This document shows, piece after piece, positions 8,473-16,334 of a stretch of 35,533 bases of DNA. The notes under the pieces were generated by a model. It had not been told where the DNA came from and ran no database searches. It was given only the letters and a program-made list of their open reading frames with translations. Made by a program: the position numbers and the translations under genes. The stretch's first letter is position 1, and the number at the start of each line of letters is the position of its first letter. Origin of the DNA: an uncultured Variovorax sp. (GTDB lineage Bacteria > Pseudomonadota > Gammaproteobacteria > Burkholderiales > Burkholderiaceae). Where the stretch lies: contig CAMLCW010000006.1 of the NCBI GenBank assembly GCA_946478645.1, positions 1 to 35,533 of the forward strand, in the 5' to 3' direction.

Positions 8473-9477
8473 TCAGGGTTTGGCCTGCGCCGCTGCCGCG
8501 AGGCCGGCACCGCGATGGCGCCAGATGGTCTTGACGGTGTTGCCGTCGCGTTGCAGCAGCGAGCGCTCGTCGACCCAGGTGCGGTCGATGCGCAGCCGGC
8601 CATGGACCTCGAAGTACTGCGTCTTCACGTCGTGCTGGGCAGCATTGAATTGCGAGCCGACGTTGGGCAGCACGCGGTTGGCGTCGGAGATCTGGCGGAA
8701 GAACGCGCGTGTGCGCTTCTCGACCACCTGGCGTGCGTCGCTGATGCTCAGCGATGGCAGGCTGGCGCTGATGGCCTCGGCGCTCGCGGTATTGATGTTG
8801 AGCCGCGTGCGCACCGGCAGGACCGTGACATAGGGCTCGAGCGCGGCCACGGTCGAGGGCGAGAGCCCGAGCCATGTGAGCTGCGACATTTCCTGCGGCA
8901 TCAGGGGGGTCGCGCCGCCATCGCCGCCGGCATCGGTGGCCGTCGCGCGCAGCAGCGAGGCGGTCATCGCATTGAGCTCGGAGGCTGGCAGGCCGAGGAT
9001 GTTGAACAGCCTGGTGAACGTGGCGACACTGGCCGGCACCGGCTTGTTGCCGTCGACCAGCGACAGGATGTTGAGCTTGGACTGCGCGTCGACGATGCGG
9101 CCCGACAGAAAGGCGTCGGGAAGTCCTTCGAGGTTGTCGCTCGCCACGTTCTTCTCGGCCGACAGGAAGCTCGTGAGCCGCGCCTCGGCGAGCGGCACGG
9201 CCCAGGGTTCGGCCAGGTGGTCGGGCCCGCCGGTCATCGCGTCTTCGCGCAGGATGAGCCGCGACCAGTCGAGCGCGCCGACCAGCACCCATGCGGCCTG
9301 CACGCGGCCGCGCTCGGCCGCTTCGACCTCGGAAGCGCGCCATTGCTGCCAGAGTGCCGCGGCCGAGAAGGTCGCGACGAGCATCACGGTGAGCATGGCT
9401 GCGAGCAATGCGGCGCCATGCTGGCGCCGACGGTGCGCCAGGCCGTGGCGGTGCGCGCGCTTGAAAGACGTGCTCAT
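8473..9477 (-). CDS. gspK: T2SS minor pseudopilin GspK
   Basis: 334 aa from ATG at 9477, typical of GspK, the largest minor pseudopilin, which caps the pseudopilus tip with GspI and GspJ. The N terminus has a basic leader and a prepilin-like helix (QHGAALLAAMLTVMLVATFSAAALW, about 14-38) lacking the Glu at +5, as is usual for GspK. A large globular insert follows, including RLNINTASAEAISASL, a helix-hairpin-helix-like GspK signature (about 215-230). The ATG overlaps the gspJ stop by 4 bp. It is followed by a 134-bp gap before gspL. Confidence 0.93.
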   Translation of the reverse strand: MSTSFKRAHRHGLAHRRRQHGAALLAAMLTVMLVATFSAAALWQQWRASEVEAAERGRVQAAWVLVGALDWSRLILREDAMTGGPDHLAEPWAVPLAEARLTSFLSAEKNVASDNLEGLPDAFLSGRIVDAQSKLNILSLVDGNKPVPASVATFTRLFNILGLPASELNAMTASLLRATATDAGGDGGATPLMPQEMSQLTWLGLSPSTVAALEPYVTVLPVRTRLNINTASAEAISASLPSLSISDARQVVEKRTRAFFRQISDANRVLPNVGSQFNAAQHDVKTQYFEVHGRLRIDRTWVDERSLLQRDGNTVKTIWRHRGAGLAAAAQAKP

Positions 9478-10172
9478 GATGACCTTGGCGCGCCCACCGT
9501 GGGTTTGACCCAGTCGCGCGCGAGCATACCCGCGAGTCCTGCGCCCGGCGAAAGGTTCAGCACCAGGCGCACGCCGTCCGGCATGTTCACGGTGGCCTGC
9601 AGCGGATTGGCGGGGTTGGATGGCGTGGCAGGCGTGGCCGGGAGTTCGCCGGCGGGCGTCCAGGCGTTCTCGCGAAAGTAGTAGAGCTGCCAGCTGTCGA
9701 CCGGCATCAGCGCGACCTCGCCGCCGGCCGCCGCACCGCCATCCTGCGCCCAGGCGGCCGCCATGTTCCAGGCCTGCTGCCACTCGCCGCGCGTGGTGAA
9801 GGGCGGCGATTGCCAGCGTCGCCAGCGCGTGCCGTCAGGGCCGCTGCGCAGCGTCCAGGCCACCACCAGCACGGTGGGGGCGGCCTCGTCGCCGCCGCGC
9901 CGGGTGAGCCGGAGCACGCGGCCGTTCCAGTCGATGGGGCGCGTCTGTGCGAGCGCAGTGGCGGCGTCGAGGTCGGCGCTCCATTGCGCGAGCGTGGTCT
10001 GCAGCGTGAGCACCGCGTCGGCACGCTGCTGGTTCAATGTGGTGGCGCGCGACATGCTCTCGAGCCCGCGCCAGCTCACCAGCGCGAGCAGCGCCATGAC
10101 GGCGATCGCCACCAGCAGTTCGATCAGCGTGAAGCCACGAGGGCCTGGCGGGCGCGCGAAGCGGCGGGACAT
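9474..10172 (-). CDS. gspJ: T2SS minor pseudopilin GspJ
   Basis: 232 aa. The class III prepilin leader MSRRFARPPGPRG is cleaved before Phe in RGFTLIELLVAIAVMALLAL by the prepilin peptidase, whose gene is not in this window. The globular C domain is rich in Trp, as in GspJ (SWRGLESMSRATTLNQQ near 34-50). GspJ forms part of the pseudopilus tip with GspI and GspK. Start and stop overlap both neighbours: the ATG shares one base with the gspI TAA, and the TGA overlaps the gspK ATG, so coupled translation is likely. Confidence 0.94.
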   Translation of the reverse strand: MSRRFARPPGPRGFTLIELLVAIAVMALLALVSWRGLESMSRATTLNQQRADAVLTLQTTLAQWSADLDAATALAQTRPIDWNGRVLRLTRRGGDEAAPTVLVVAWTLRSGPDGTRWRRWQSPPFTTRGEWQQAWNMAAAWAQDGGAAAGGEVALMPVDSWQLYYFRENAWTPAGELPATPATPSNPANPLQATVNMPDGVRLVLNLSPGAGLAGMLARDWVKPTVGAPRSS

Positions 10173-10549
10173 TAGAAGCGGCCCACCACGGTGGAAACGC
10201 GCAGCACCGGTACATCGGCCTCGTCGCGCACCTGCACGTCGACACGCCGGAAGTTCGGGTTGAGGGTGGCGATGGTGGCGGTGGTGACGTTGAACGAGAC
10301 GCCGGCCTGCACGCAGGTCGAACCCGCGTCGCCCACCGGCGGCATCTGCCGCGCCAGCCGCACCTTGGCGAGCTCGTTCTCGGCGCAGATGTCGGCCAGC
10401 AGCAGGTCGGATTGGCGCTGGGCATTGCGCGTGAGCGACATCGTGGCCTGCGAACCCGCCGCCAGCGCAAGCGCCACGATGCCGAGCGCGATCAGCACTT
10501 CGATCAGCGTGAATCCGCTGCAGCCGTGGGCCTGCCGCACGGGGTTCAC
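10172..10549 (-). CDS. gspI: T2SS minor pseudopilin GspI
   Basis: 125 aa with a GTG start at 10549 (codons for VNPVRQAHGCSG then FTLIEVLIALGIVAL). No ATG occurs between the gspH stop and the prepilin motif, so GTG is the best choice and gives the usual GspI length. GspI is the minor pseudopilin that nucleates the GspI-J-K tip. The prepilin cleavage site is after Gly12. The stop TAA overlaps the gspJ ATG by one base. Confidence 0.92.
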   Translation of the reverse strand: MNPVRQAHGCSGFTLIEVLIALGIVALALAAGSQATMSLTRNAQRQSDLLLADICAENELAKVRLARQMPPVGDAGSTCVQAGVSFNVTTATIATLNPNFRRVDVQVRDEADVPVLRVSTVVGRF

Positions 10550-10571
10550 TGATGCACCCTTGGCGCGGCGC

Positions 10572-11036
10572 TCATGGCGTGGACACGGTGAAAGGACGCA
10601 GGCCGTCCGTGGCGATGCGCAGTGCGCGCGGGGGCGGTCCTTCGGTCTGCAGCAGGATCTGCTGGGCCGCGATGATCGGATCGGGCCCCAGCTGGACGGC
10701 AGCGATGGGGGCGCCATTCGCCAGCGCCGGCTGCGCACTGATGCCGCTGGCAGTCCAGCCGTGGGGCAATGCATCGGGTGGCAGGCCCTCGAACACGAAA
10801 CCGCCGCCCTCGACGAGGCGCCAGCGCACCGCGACGCCGCTCGCGCGCGACTGGGCGCGGGCCGACTCGAGCAGTGCGGCCAGGCGGTCGGCTTCGCGGT
10901 CGAGCCGGGCAGCGCTGCTGTCGCGCATGGCGAAGCTCACGCTTGCCGTGGCGATTGCGATGATCGCGATCACCACGATCAGCTCGAGCAGCGTGAAGCC
11001 GCGTCGATGCCTATTGCCAGCTGCCGATGTCGGCAT
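10572..11036 (-). CDS. gspH: T2SS minor pseudopilin GspH
   Basis: 154 aa from ATG at 11036 (MPTSAAGNRHRRG then FTLLELIVVIAIIAIATASVS). An ATG 11 codons further upstream would lengthen the overlap with gspG. GspH connects the major pseudopilin to the tip complex. The prepilin site is after Gly13 and Glu at +5 is present. The chosen start lies inside the 3' end of gspG (26-bp overlap), which suggests coupling. The C-terminal half (FVFEGLPPDALPHGW) fits the GspH fold. Confidence 0.88.
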   Translation of the reverse strand: MPTSAAGNRHRRGFTLLELIVVIAIIAIATASVSFAMRDSSAARLDREADRLAALLESARAQSRASGVAVRWRLVEGGGFVFEGLPPDALPHGWTASGISAQPALANGAPIAAVQLGPDPIIAAQQILLQTEGPPPRALRIATDGLRPFTVSTP

Positions 11037-11451
11037 TCTTGCCTTCGCCGCCGGCCTGGCCATCGGCACCGAGCGAGAGCACGTCGATCTCGCCTTTGAT
11101 ACCCGGATTCATGTATTGGTAGGGATGGCCCCAGGGATCGCTCGGCAGCTTCTCGACGTAAGGCTTCCAGTTCAGTGCGGCAGGACCGGCGGTGGGCCGC
11201 ACGAGCAGCGCCTGCAGGCCCTGCTCGGCCGTGGGATAGCGCTGGTTGTCGAGGCGGTAGAGCTTCAGCGCCTGCATCAGGTTGTTGATGTCGGTGCGCG
11301 CGGCAGTCACGCGGGCATCGTCGGCGCGCTCGATCACGTTCGGCACGATCAGCGCGGCGAGCACGCCGATGATGACCAGCACCACCATCAGCTCGATCAG
11401 CGTGAAGCCGCGCTGGGCGGTGCGGATGGTCTCGTGAAGGATTTTTTTCAT
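11011..11451 (-). CDS. gspG: T2SS major pseudopilin GspG
   Basis: 146 aa from ATG at 11451 (MKKILHETIRTAQRG then FTLIELMVVLVIIGVLAAL). This is the major pseudopilin, polymerised into the T2SS pseudopilus. Besides the prepilin motif it shows the GspG hallmarks YPTAEQGLQALL, DPWGHPYQYMNPG and a C-terminal Asp-rich calcium-site region (LSLGADGQAGGEGKNADIGSW). The open frame extends 17 codons further upstream, but MKKI is the typical start. It is the first gene of the minus-strand run; 49 bp separate it from divergent gspC. No strong SD is visible. Confidence 0.96.
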   Translation of the reverse strand: MKKILHETIRTAQRGFTLIELMVVLVIIGVLAALIVPNVIERADDARVTAARTDINNLMQALKLYRLDNQRYPTAEQGLQALLVRPTAGPAALNWKPYVEKLPSDPWGHPYQYMNPGIKGEIDVLSLGADGQAGGEGKNADIGSWQ

Positions 11452-11486
11452 AACGGGAAGTACATGTCTCGGAAGGTCCGCTGCAT

Positions 11487-11492
11487 GATAAT
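11487..11492 (+). promoter_or_regulatory. candidate -10 of gspC (near-leaderless)
   Basis: GATAAT on the plus strand ends 8 bp before the gspC ATG at 11501, so a transcript would begin at or next to the start codon. No clear -35 is visible. The same segment on the minus strand contains TATCAT and could serve gspG. Tentative. Confidence 0.35.
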
Positions 11493-11500
11493 CCGCGCCC

Positions 11501-12118
11501 ATGACAAGTCCCTATTTCGCTGCACGCTGGCATGCCCCGGTTGCGACCACCGGCCTTTGGGCACTGGCCGCCGGAGCGGCCGTGTTCTGGGGGCTGCGGC
11601 TCGCGAGCCCGGCCGAACCCGTGGCCGCGGCGGCGGCGTTGCCGCGTGCGGTCGCTGCCGACGCCGACGCGATCGCACGGCTGTTCGGTGCGCTTCCGGC
11701 CGAGCAGGTGGCGCCCGAGGCGCCCGCGGCGGCAAGCCGCTTCGCGCTGTCGGGCGTGGTGGCCGACCCGTCCAATCGGGGCGCGGCATTGATCTCGATC
11801 GACGGCAAGCCGCCGCGCCCGTTCCGCGTCGGTTCGCGCGTCGGCGACAGCTATGTGTTGCAGTCGGTGGATGTGCGTGCTGCGACGCTCGGCACCAGTG
11901 TGGACGGGCCGGCGGCGTTCACGCTGCAGCTGCCCGTGCGTGCGCCGATCGCCGTCGGAAGCGCTCCAGCAGTGGTTCCGACGGTGCCGGCAAGCATGCC
12001 GGCGCCGGCGGCAAGGGCCGAGCCCGCGCCGTCGGAACAGGCGCCGGCGGGTCTGCTGCCGGCCACGATGCCGGCCGTTATCGCGCCGCCGCCCGGGCAG
12101 CAGCAGCCCGCGCAATAG
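11501..12118 (+). CDS. gspC: T2SS protein GspC, short form without PDZ domain
   Basis: 205 aa. A short N-terminal segment leads into a transmembrane helix at about 13-36 (PVATTGLWALAAGAAVFWGLRL), followed by an HR (homology region) domain at about 78-140 (RFALSGVVADPSNRGAALISIDGKPPRPFRVGSRV, then YVLQSVDV). The last 65 residues are Pro/Ala-rich and no PDZ domain follows, unlike the long GspC proteins of gammaproteobacteria. GspC links the inner-membrane platform to the GspD N0 domain through the HR domain. The gene is divergent from gspG and convergent with ilvA (33 bp between stops). Family assignment is good from the HR domain and position. Confidence 0.85.
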   Translation: MTSPYFAARWHAPVATTGLWALAAGAAVFWGLRLASPAEPVAAAAALPRAVAADADAIARLFGALPAEQVAPEAPAAASRFALSGVVADPSNRGAALISIDGKPPRPFRVGSRVGDSYVLQSVDVRAATLGTSVDGPAAFTLQLPVRAPIAVGSAPAVVPTVPASMPAPAARAEPAPSEQAPAGLLPATMPAVIAPPPGQQQPAQ

Positions 12119-12151
12119 CGATAGCCGGGCGGTATCGGCCGGGTGTCGGGC

Positions 12152-13738
12152 TCAGGCCTGCAGGAACAGGCGGTACGCCGGATTCGCGGTTTCTTCCACC
12201 CACGGATAGCCGAGCGTTTCGAGGAACGCCTCGAAGGCCGCGGCGTCGCTGGCCGGCACTTGCAGGCCCACGAGGATGCGGCCGTAGTCGGCACCCTGGT
12301 TGCGGTAGTGGAACAGGCTGATGTTCCAGTTCGGCCGCATCAGGCTCAGGAACTTGAGCAGGGCGCCCGGTCGTTCCGGGAAGATGAAGCGCAACAGGCG
12401 TTCGTCGTGCGCCAGGCCCGTGCGTCCGCCCACCATGTGCCGCAAGTGCTCCTTTGCGAGTTCGTCGTGCGTGAGGTCGAGCGCGTCGAAGCCGTGGGCG
12501 ATGAAGGTTTGCGCAATCGTTGCCGATTCGCCGCGCGTCGATGTCGTCAGTCCGACGAACACATGGGCCTTTGCGGCATCGCTGATGCGGTAGTTGAACT
12601 CCGTGACATTGCGCAGGGCGCTGCCCGTCGAGCCTGCTTGCGCGAGCTCGATCGCCGGCATCTCGCCGACCAGTTCGCAAAAGCGGCGGAAGCTGCCGCG
12701 CTCTTCGGGAATCGTGACCGCGAACAGCGCCTCGCGTTCCTCGCCGACCTCTGCGCGCTCGGCCACGAAGCGCAAGCGATCGAAATTCATGTTGGCGCCG
12801 CACAAGATGGCCGCGTACGTTTCGCCTTGGCGGCCATGCTCGGCCACATACTGCTTGATCGCGGCGACCGCCAAAGCGCCCGCCGGCTCGACAATGCTTC
12901 GGGTATCGACGAAGACGTCCTTGATCGCCGCGCACACGGCGTCGGTGTCGACCGAAATGTAAGCGTCAACCAGGTTGCTCGCGATTCGGAACGTTTCCTC
13001 GCCCACAAGCTTGACCGCGGTGCCATCCGAGAACAGACCGACGTCCTGCAGGCTCACGCGTTCTTTTGCGGCAACGGATTGCATCATGGCGTCTGAGTCG
13101 TTCATCTGCACGCCAATAACCTTGATCTCCGGACGCAGTGCCTTGATGTAGTTGGCCACGCCGGAGATCAATCCGCCGCCGCCGATCGCGACGAAGACGG
13201 CATCCAGCCGCCCTTGATGCTGGCGCAGAATTTCCATCGCAATGGTGCCCTGGCCGGCAATCACGTCGGGATCGTCGAAAGGATGCACGAACGTCAGGTT
13301 TTGCTGCGCCTGCAGTTCGATTGCGCGCAGGTAGGCGTCCGAATAGCTGTCGCCATGCAACAACACTTCGCCGCCGAATCCGCGCACTGCATCAATCTTT
13401 AAACGTGGCGTGGTGGCGGGCATGACCACCACCGCGCGCGTCCCAAGTTTGCGTGCCGCGAGCGCCACGCCTTGCGCATGATTACCAGCGGATGCACAGA
13501 TGACCCCACTCGCCAGCTGCTCCGGTGAGAGGTGCGCCATCTTGTTATAGGCGCCGCGAAGCTTGAAGCTGAACACCGGTTGCTGGTCTTCGCGCTTGAG
13601 CAGTACCGTGTTTTGGAGCCGCTTACTAAGTGCATCGGCTCTCTCGAGTGCCGTCTCTGTTGCTACATCGTAAACGCGGGCATTCAGGATTTTTCTGAGA
13701 TAGTCGGCGGGCGTTAGCGCCACAGGTTCATCGCGCAC
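12152..13738 (-). CDS. ilvA: threonine ammonia-lyase, biosynthetic (threonine deaminase)
   Basis: Converts L-threonine to 2-oxobutanoate and ammonia, the first step of isoleucine synthesis. With a GTG start at 13738 the protein has 528 aa, near the usual length. The PLP-binding lysine lies in VFSFKLRGAYNKM (Lys59). Other PLP-fold motifs are CASAGNHAQGVALAA, AIGGGGLISGVA and ILCGANMNFDRL. Two C-terminal ACT-like regulatory domains (about 335-525) include ERGSFRRFCELVG and FPERPGALLKFLSLM, indicating isoleucine feedback control. No ATG precedes the conserved start (LTPADYLRKILNARVYDV) in the expected place: GTG at 13738 or 13723, or a distant ATG at 13897 inside the divergent recombinase gene, are the options. 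The 5' end is visibly less GC-rich than the gsp genes. Confidence 0.9.
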   Translation of the reverse strand: MRDEPVALTPADYLRKILNARVYDVATETALERADALSKRLQNTVLLKREDQQPVFSFKLRGAYNKMAHLSPEQLASGVICASAGNHAQGVALAARKLGTRAVVVMPATTPRLKIDAVRGFGGEVLLHGDSYSDAYLRAIELQAQQNLTFVHPFDDPDVIAGQGTIAMEILRQHQGRLDAVFVAIGGGGLISGVANYIKALRPEIKVIGVQMNDSDAMMQSVAAKERVSLQDVGLFSDGTAVKLVGEETFRIASNLVDAYISVDTDAVCAAIKDVFVDTRSIVEPAGALAVAAIKQYVAEHGRQGETYAAILCGANMNFDRLRFVAERAEVGEEREALFAVTIPEERGSFRRFCELVGEMPAIELAQAGSTGSALRNVTEFNYRISDAAKAHVFVGLTTSTRGESATIAQTFIAHGFDALDLTHDELAKEHLRHMVGGRTGLAHDERLLRFIFPERPGALLKFLSLMRPNWNISLFHYRNQGADYGRILVGLQVPASDAAAFEAFLETLGYPWVEETANPAYRLFLQA

Positions 13739-13804
13739 GTTTTTTCCAAGGGAGTTTTCAATTGCTAATGCACGATGATAAGAGGCATCGGGATTGCTTA
13801 CGGA

Positions 13805-13828
13805 TATGACATGCACACAAATGTCATA
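13805..13828. repeat. perfect inverted repeat over recombinase start codon
   Basis: Two perfect 8-bp arms, TATGACAT (13805-13812) and ATGTCATA (13821-13828), flank an 8-bp spacer. The recombinase ATG at 13811 lies in the left arm. The size fits either an autoregulatory operator or a tyrosine-recombinase core site (two inverted binding arms around a 6-8 bp crossover). Which one cannot be told from sequence. Confidence 0.6.
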
Positions 13829-14941
13829 AATCTCTTCCAAAGGGCCCCAGCCGCTAACGATTCGGGTTTTTTGGAGCGCGCCTATCCCGCGATCCATACG
13901 TCCGCTGTTCGGCTAACAGATGGACAAAATTTGTTATCAGTTTTTGTCAGTGACCTCGCTCGTGGACTAATGCAAGCAGAAGCTGCACGTGTGCAGCGAG
14001 GTGAAATTGGCCGGCCGACGTGGCAGGTGATGGGCAACAGGTTGCGTGCCCACATTCTTCCGCTGCTGGGTTCGGTGTCGGCACACGACTTTGCGACGTC
14101 GGATGCACAGCGCTTGATCGATCACCTCGGGGAGCAAGGCTTCACGAGCACGACGATCGCGCAGTACCTCGTGTTGCTGCGAAAGGTGGTGATGCATGGC
14201 GTGAGCACAGGTGTGCTTCGAGATGCGCCACCTTTTCCGAAGGTCAAAGTGCGAAGCCAGCCGCGGGGTAGCTTCAGCGTTGCGGAATACCGCACAGTCG
14301 TGGCGGCCGCTCGCAGGCTGCGCGGGCATTCGCATCCGGTGCTCGACGAACTCGTTGCGGGAGAGCGTTTCTGGATTGCGCGGGAATTGCTTGTGATGCC
14401 CGAAGAACTGCCGTGGCTGATTCGCTGGATGGTCAATACCTTCGTGCGTCCGAGCGACATCAAGCTCATGAAGCACAAGCACATTGAAGTCGTGCGCGGC
14501 AAGCATGTCTATCTGCGCATGAACTTGCCGGAAACCAAACGCCACAGCCAGCCCATCGTGAGCCTGCGTCCAGCTGTGCGGGTTTACGAATGTCTGCTTG
14601 CGCACCGTCGCAAGGAGGGCACTGCGGCACCCGATGACTACATCTTCATGCCGCATCTCAAGAATCGCGAGCACGCTTTGGCGGTGCTCAACTTCCTGTT
14701 CCACTGGGCGCTCAAAGTCACACGACTCGAGAAGGGACCGTTGGGACAGGCGAGAACTCTGTATTGCCTGCGCCATACCGCCATCACTTTGCGGCTGCTG
14801 TATGGACAAGGCATCGACATGCTGACCTTGGCGCGAAATGCGCGCACAAGCGTGAACATGGTCGAACGTTTCTACGCATCGGTGCTGAGCGGAGAAATGA
14901 ATGTGGGGCTGCTGCAAAGCAGGCGAGGCCGAACGAACTGA
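13811..14941 (+). CDS. tyrosine-type site-specific recombinase / phage integrase family
   Basis: 376 aa from ATG at 13811 (MHTNVINLFQRAP); an in-frame ATG at 13775 would add 12 residues. The N-terminal SAM-like DNA-binding region spans about 45-135. The catalytic domain shows Arg213 (TFVRPSDIKLMKHKHI), Lys243 (LPETKRHSQPIV), the box II motif LYCLRHTAIT with Arg321 and His322, and the nucleophile Tyr355 in VNMVERFYAS. The first box II residue is Tyr rather than His, and Asn343 sits where His/Trp is more usual; similar variants occur in phage-type integrases. No excisionase, tRNA or recognisable att pair was found nearby. It lies between ilvA (divergent) and a damaged porin (convergent), in less GC-rich DNA. 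Family is sure; the target site is unknown. Confidence 0.88.
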   Translation: MHTNVINLFQRAPAANDSGFLERAYPAIHTSAVRLTDGQNLLSVFVSDLARGLMQAEAARVQRGEIGRPTWQVMGNRLRAHILPLLGSVSAHDFATSDAQRLIDHLGEQGFTSTTIAQYLVLLRKVVMHGVSTGVLRDAPPFPKVKVRSQPRGSFSVAEYRTVVAAARRLRGHSHPVLDELVAGERFWIARELLVMPEELPWLIRWMVNTFVRPSDIKLMKHKHIEVVRGKHVYLRMNLPETKRHSQPIVSLRPAVRVYECLLAHRRKEGTAAPDDYIFMPHLKNREHALAVLNFLFHWALKVTRLEKGPLGQARTLYCLRHTAITLRLLYGQGIDMLTLARNARTSVNMVERFYASVLSGEMNVGLLQSRRGRTN

Positions 14942-14980
14942 GAAAAGCCAAAAAGCCGCCCGGCTTTCGCAGGGCGGCTT
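14942..14980 (-). terminator. intrinsic terminator of left porin
   Basis: Arms AAGCCGCCC (14953-14961) and GGGCGGCTT (14972-14980) form a 9-bp stem. Read on the minus strand it is followed by TTTTTGGCTTTT, so it ends transcription of the left porin. It begins right after the recombinase stop on the other strand, where it has no T tract. Confidence 0.8.
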
Positions 14981-15031
14981 GGATCTGACGCAACGTGAAC
15001 TGGCGAGAGCCAGCATGGCGTCAGGTCGCGA

Positions 15032-16333
15032 TCAGAACGCGTGGCGGATGCCGAAGTCGTAGCCCGTCGAGCTCTTCGGGGTGAACACGCCATCGGGGTT
15101 GTAGAACGCCGGGCCACCCACGGTGATGCTTGCGCCATCCTTGTTGTTCAGGCGCGCGACCGTCGCGTACAGCGCGGTGCGCTTCGACAGGTTGTGCACG
15201 TAGCCAAGCGCCAGCTTGTTCACCTTCGGCTTGATATCGTTGTTGAAGTCGAATTCACCGCCCGAGTAGGATGCGCGGATCAGACCGGCGCCTACGGGAA
15301 CGGTCACGCCGAGCAGCCAGCCGGTGAATTTGCCAACCGTTTGCGAGTTGGCCGTATCCGCAAAGAAGTTGTCGCCGAACCTGCTCGTCTTAGGGATGAA
15401 GGCGCTGCCGAATTCGTTGCGACGACGGCTTTGCGACACCTTGCCGAACAACTTTGCGGGGCCGAAGTCATACGAAGCGCCGAGGTTCGCCGTGTTCAGT
15501 TTTTGGGTTGTGCCAGCAAAGTAGTTGTCATCCACCGTGAAGGTGCTGAGTGCCAATGCAACGTCCAGAGGGCCATTTGCGTAGCCCAGACGACCGCCGA
15601 TGTAGCGACCGGTGCGGCTATCCGGGGCAGCCTTGACAACCATTTCGGTCTTTCCCGTGCGTTCGTTCACAACATACTTGAAGCCATCCTGCGGCGTAGC
15701 ACCGCCGGGGCTGTACTTGGTCTGCTCGTGGAAGCCGTACTGCACCTGACCGTAGAAGCCGCCGAGGTTCGGGGGCAGGAAGTAGCCCACCGTGTTGCTG
15801 GCGCGGGTGGGGTGGCCGTAGGCGCTCGAGGCCGAGTGGGACACGCTGGTGCCGACACCGTTGGTGCCGAACGGATCGAACACGGTGTTGTTCCAGAAGG
15901 ACGGCGTGTAGTCACGGCCGAGGCGGATTTCACCGAAGCCACCCGACAGGCTCACGGTCGAACGGCGGTTGAAGGTTGCAACACCTTCCGAGCCGTCGTC
16001 GTTCTTGATCGGGGCTTCGAGCCAGAAGCTGGCAGCCAGACCGCCACCGAGGTCTTCGGTGCCACGGAAGCCCAGGCGGCTCGAGTTATAGCCCGAATTT
16101 CCCAGCTCACGGCGCTTGACGTTGACACTGGTGCCGGACGGGTCGTGACGCGAGGTGTTCGAATAGCTGCTGATCGAAGCGTCGACCACGCCGAACAGGG
16201 TGACGGACGACTGAGCCGAGGCAACACCGGCGACAGCCAGGGCAGCCAGAGCAACTGCCCTTTCGAGGCGAAAAACTGCCCTTTCGACGCAAGAACTAGA
16301 GTGGAAGCCGCCGCGCCGAGCCGCATCGGGCAA
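15032..16333 (-). CDS. Gram-negative trimeric porin, native start replaced (probably silent)
   Basis: The frame encodes a general 16-strand outer-membrane porin of the Neisseria/Comamonadaceae type: AQSSVTLFGVVDASISSY at the mature N terminus, ELGNSGYNSSRLGFRGTEDLGGGL, GFGEIRLGRDYTP, and the C-terminal STGYDFGIRHAF ending in Phe. Compared with the intact porin at 17909, homology begins only at the codons for VALAALAVAGVASAQ; the first five codons (MKKSL), SD and promoter are absent. Upstream in frame is unrelated sequence with a 21-bp-period repeat coding LERAV twice. The only start-like codon is a TTG at 16333 directly after a terminator T tract, with no SD. The body (about 407 aa from VALAAL) has no stop or frameshift, so it can still be reactivated by recombination. 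Loop regions differ from the intact copy. Confidence 0.8.
   Translation of the reverse strand: MPDAARRGGFHSSSCVERAVFRLERAVALAALAVAGVASAQSSVTLFGVVDASISSYSNTSRHDPSGTSVNVKRRELGNSGYNSSRLGFRGTEDLGGGLAASFWLEAPIKNDDGSEGVATFNRRSTVSLSGGFGEIRLGRDYTPSFWNNTVFDPFGTNGVGTSVSHSASSAYGHPTRASNTVGYFLPPNLGGFYGQVQYGFHEQTKYSPGGATPQDGFKYVVNERTGKTEMVVKAAPDSRTGRYIGGRLGYANGPLDVALALSTFTVDDNYFAGTTQKLNTANLGASYDFGPAKLFGKVSQSRRRNEFGSAFIPKTSRFGDNFFADTANSQTVGKFTGWLLGVTVPVGAGLIRASYSGGEFDFNNDIKPKVNKLALGYVHNLSKRTALYATVARLNNKDGASITVGGPAFYNPDGVFTPKSSTGYDFGIRHAF
15715..16255 (-). repeat. long inverted repeat, left arm (porin 5' half)
   Basis: This segment, read on the minus strand, is nearly identical to 17924-18496 on the plus strand. 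In one stretch I aligned (the codons for FWLEAPIKNDDG through GRDYTP) only about two bases differ in roughly 125. One loop-coding difference near the N terminus changes the length. The arms are separated by about 1.67 kb containing osmC and coq7. Confidence 0.8.
16253..16287 (-). repeat. 14-bp direct repeat, 21-bp period, at porin junction
   Basis: Two exact copies of TCGAAAGGGCAGTT (minus strand) at 16287-16274 and 16266-16253, spaced by TTTCGCC. The 21-bp period equals seven codons, so the porin frame is kept. The proximal copy ends where homology to the other porin begins. Confidence 0.85.
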
Positions 16334-16334
16334 G

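Noticed and set aside
13739..13897. ATG at 13897 as the ilvA start
   Set aside because: It would add about 53 residues with no family similarity and overlap the recombinase gene in antisense; a GTG near the conserved N terminus is more likely, though not certain.
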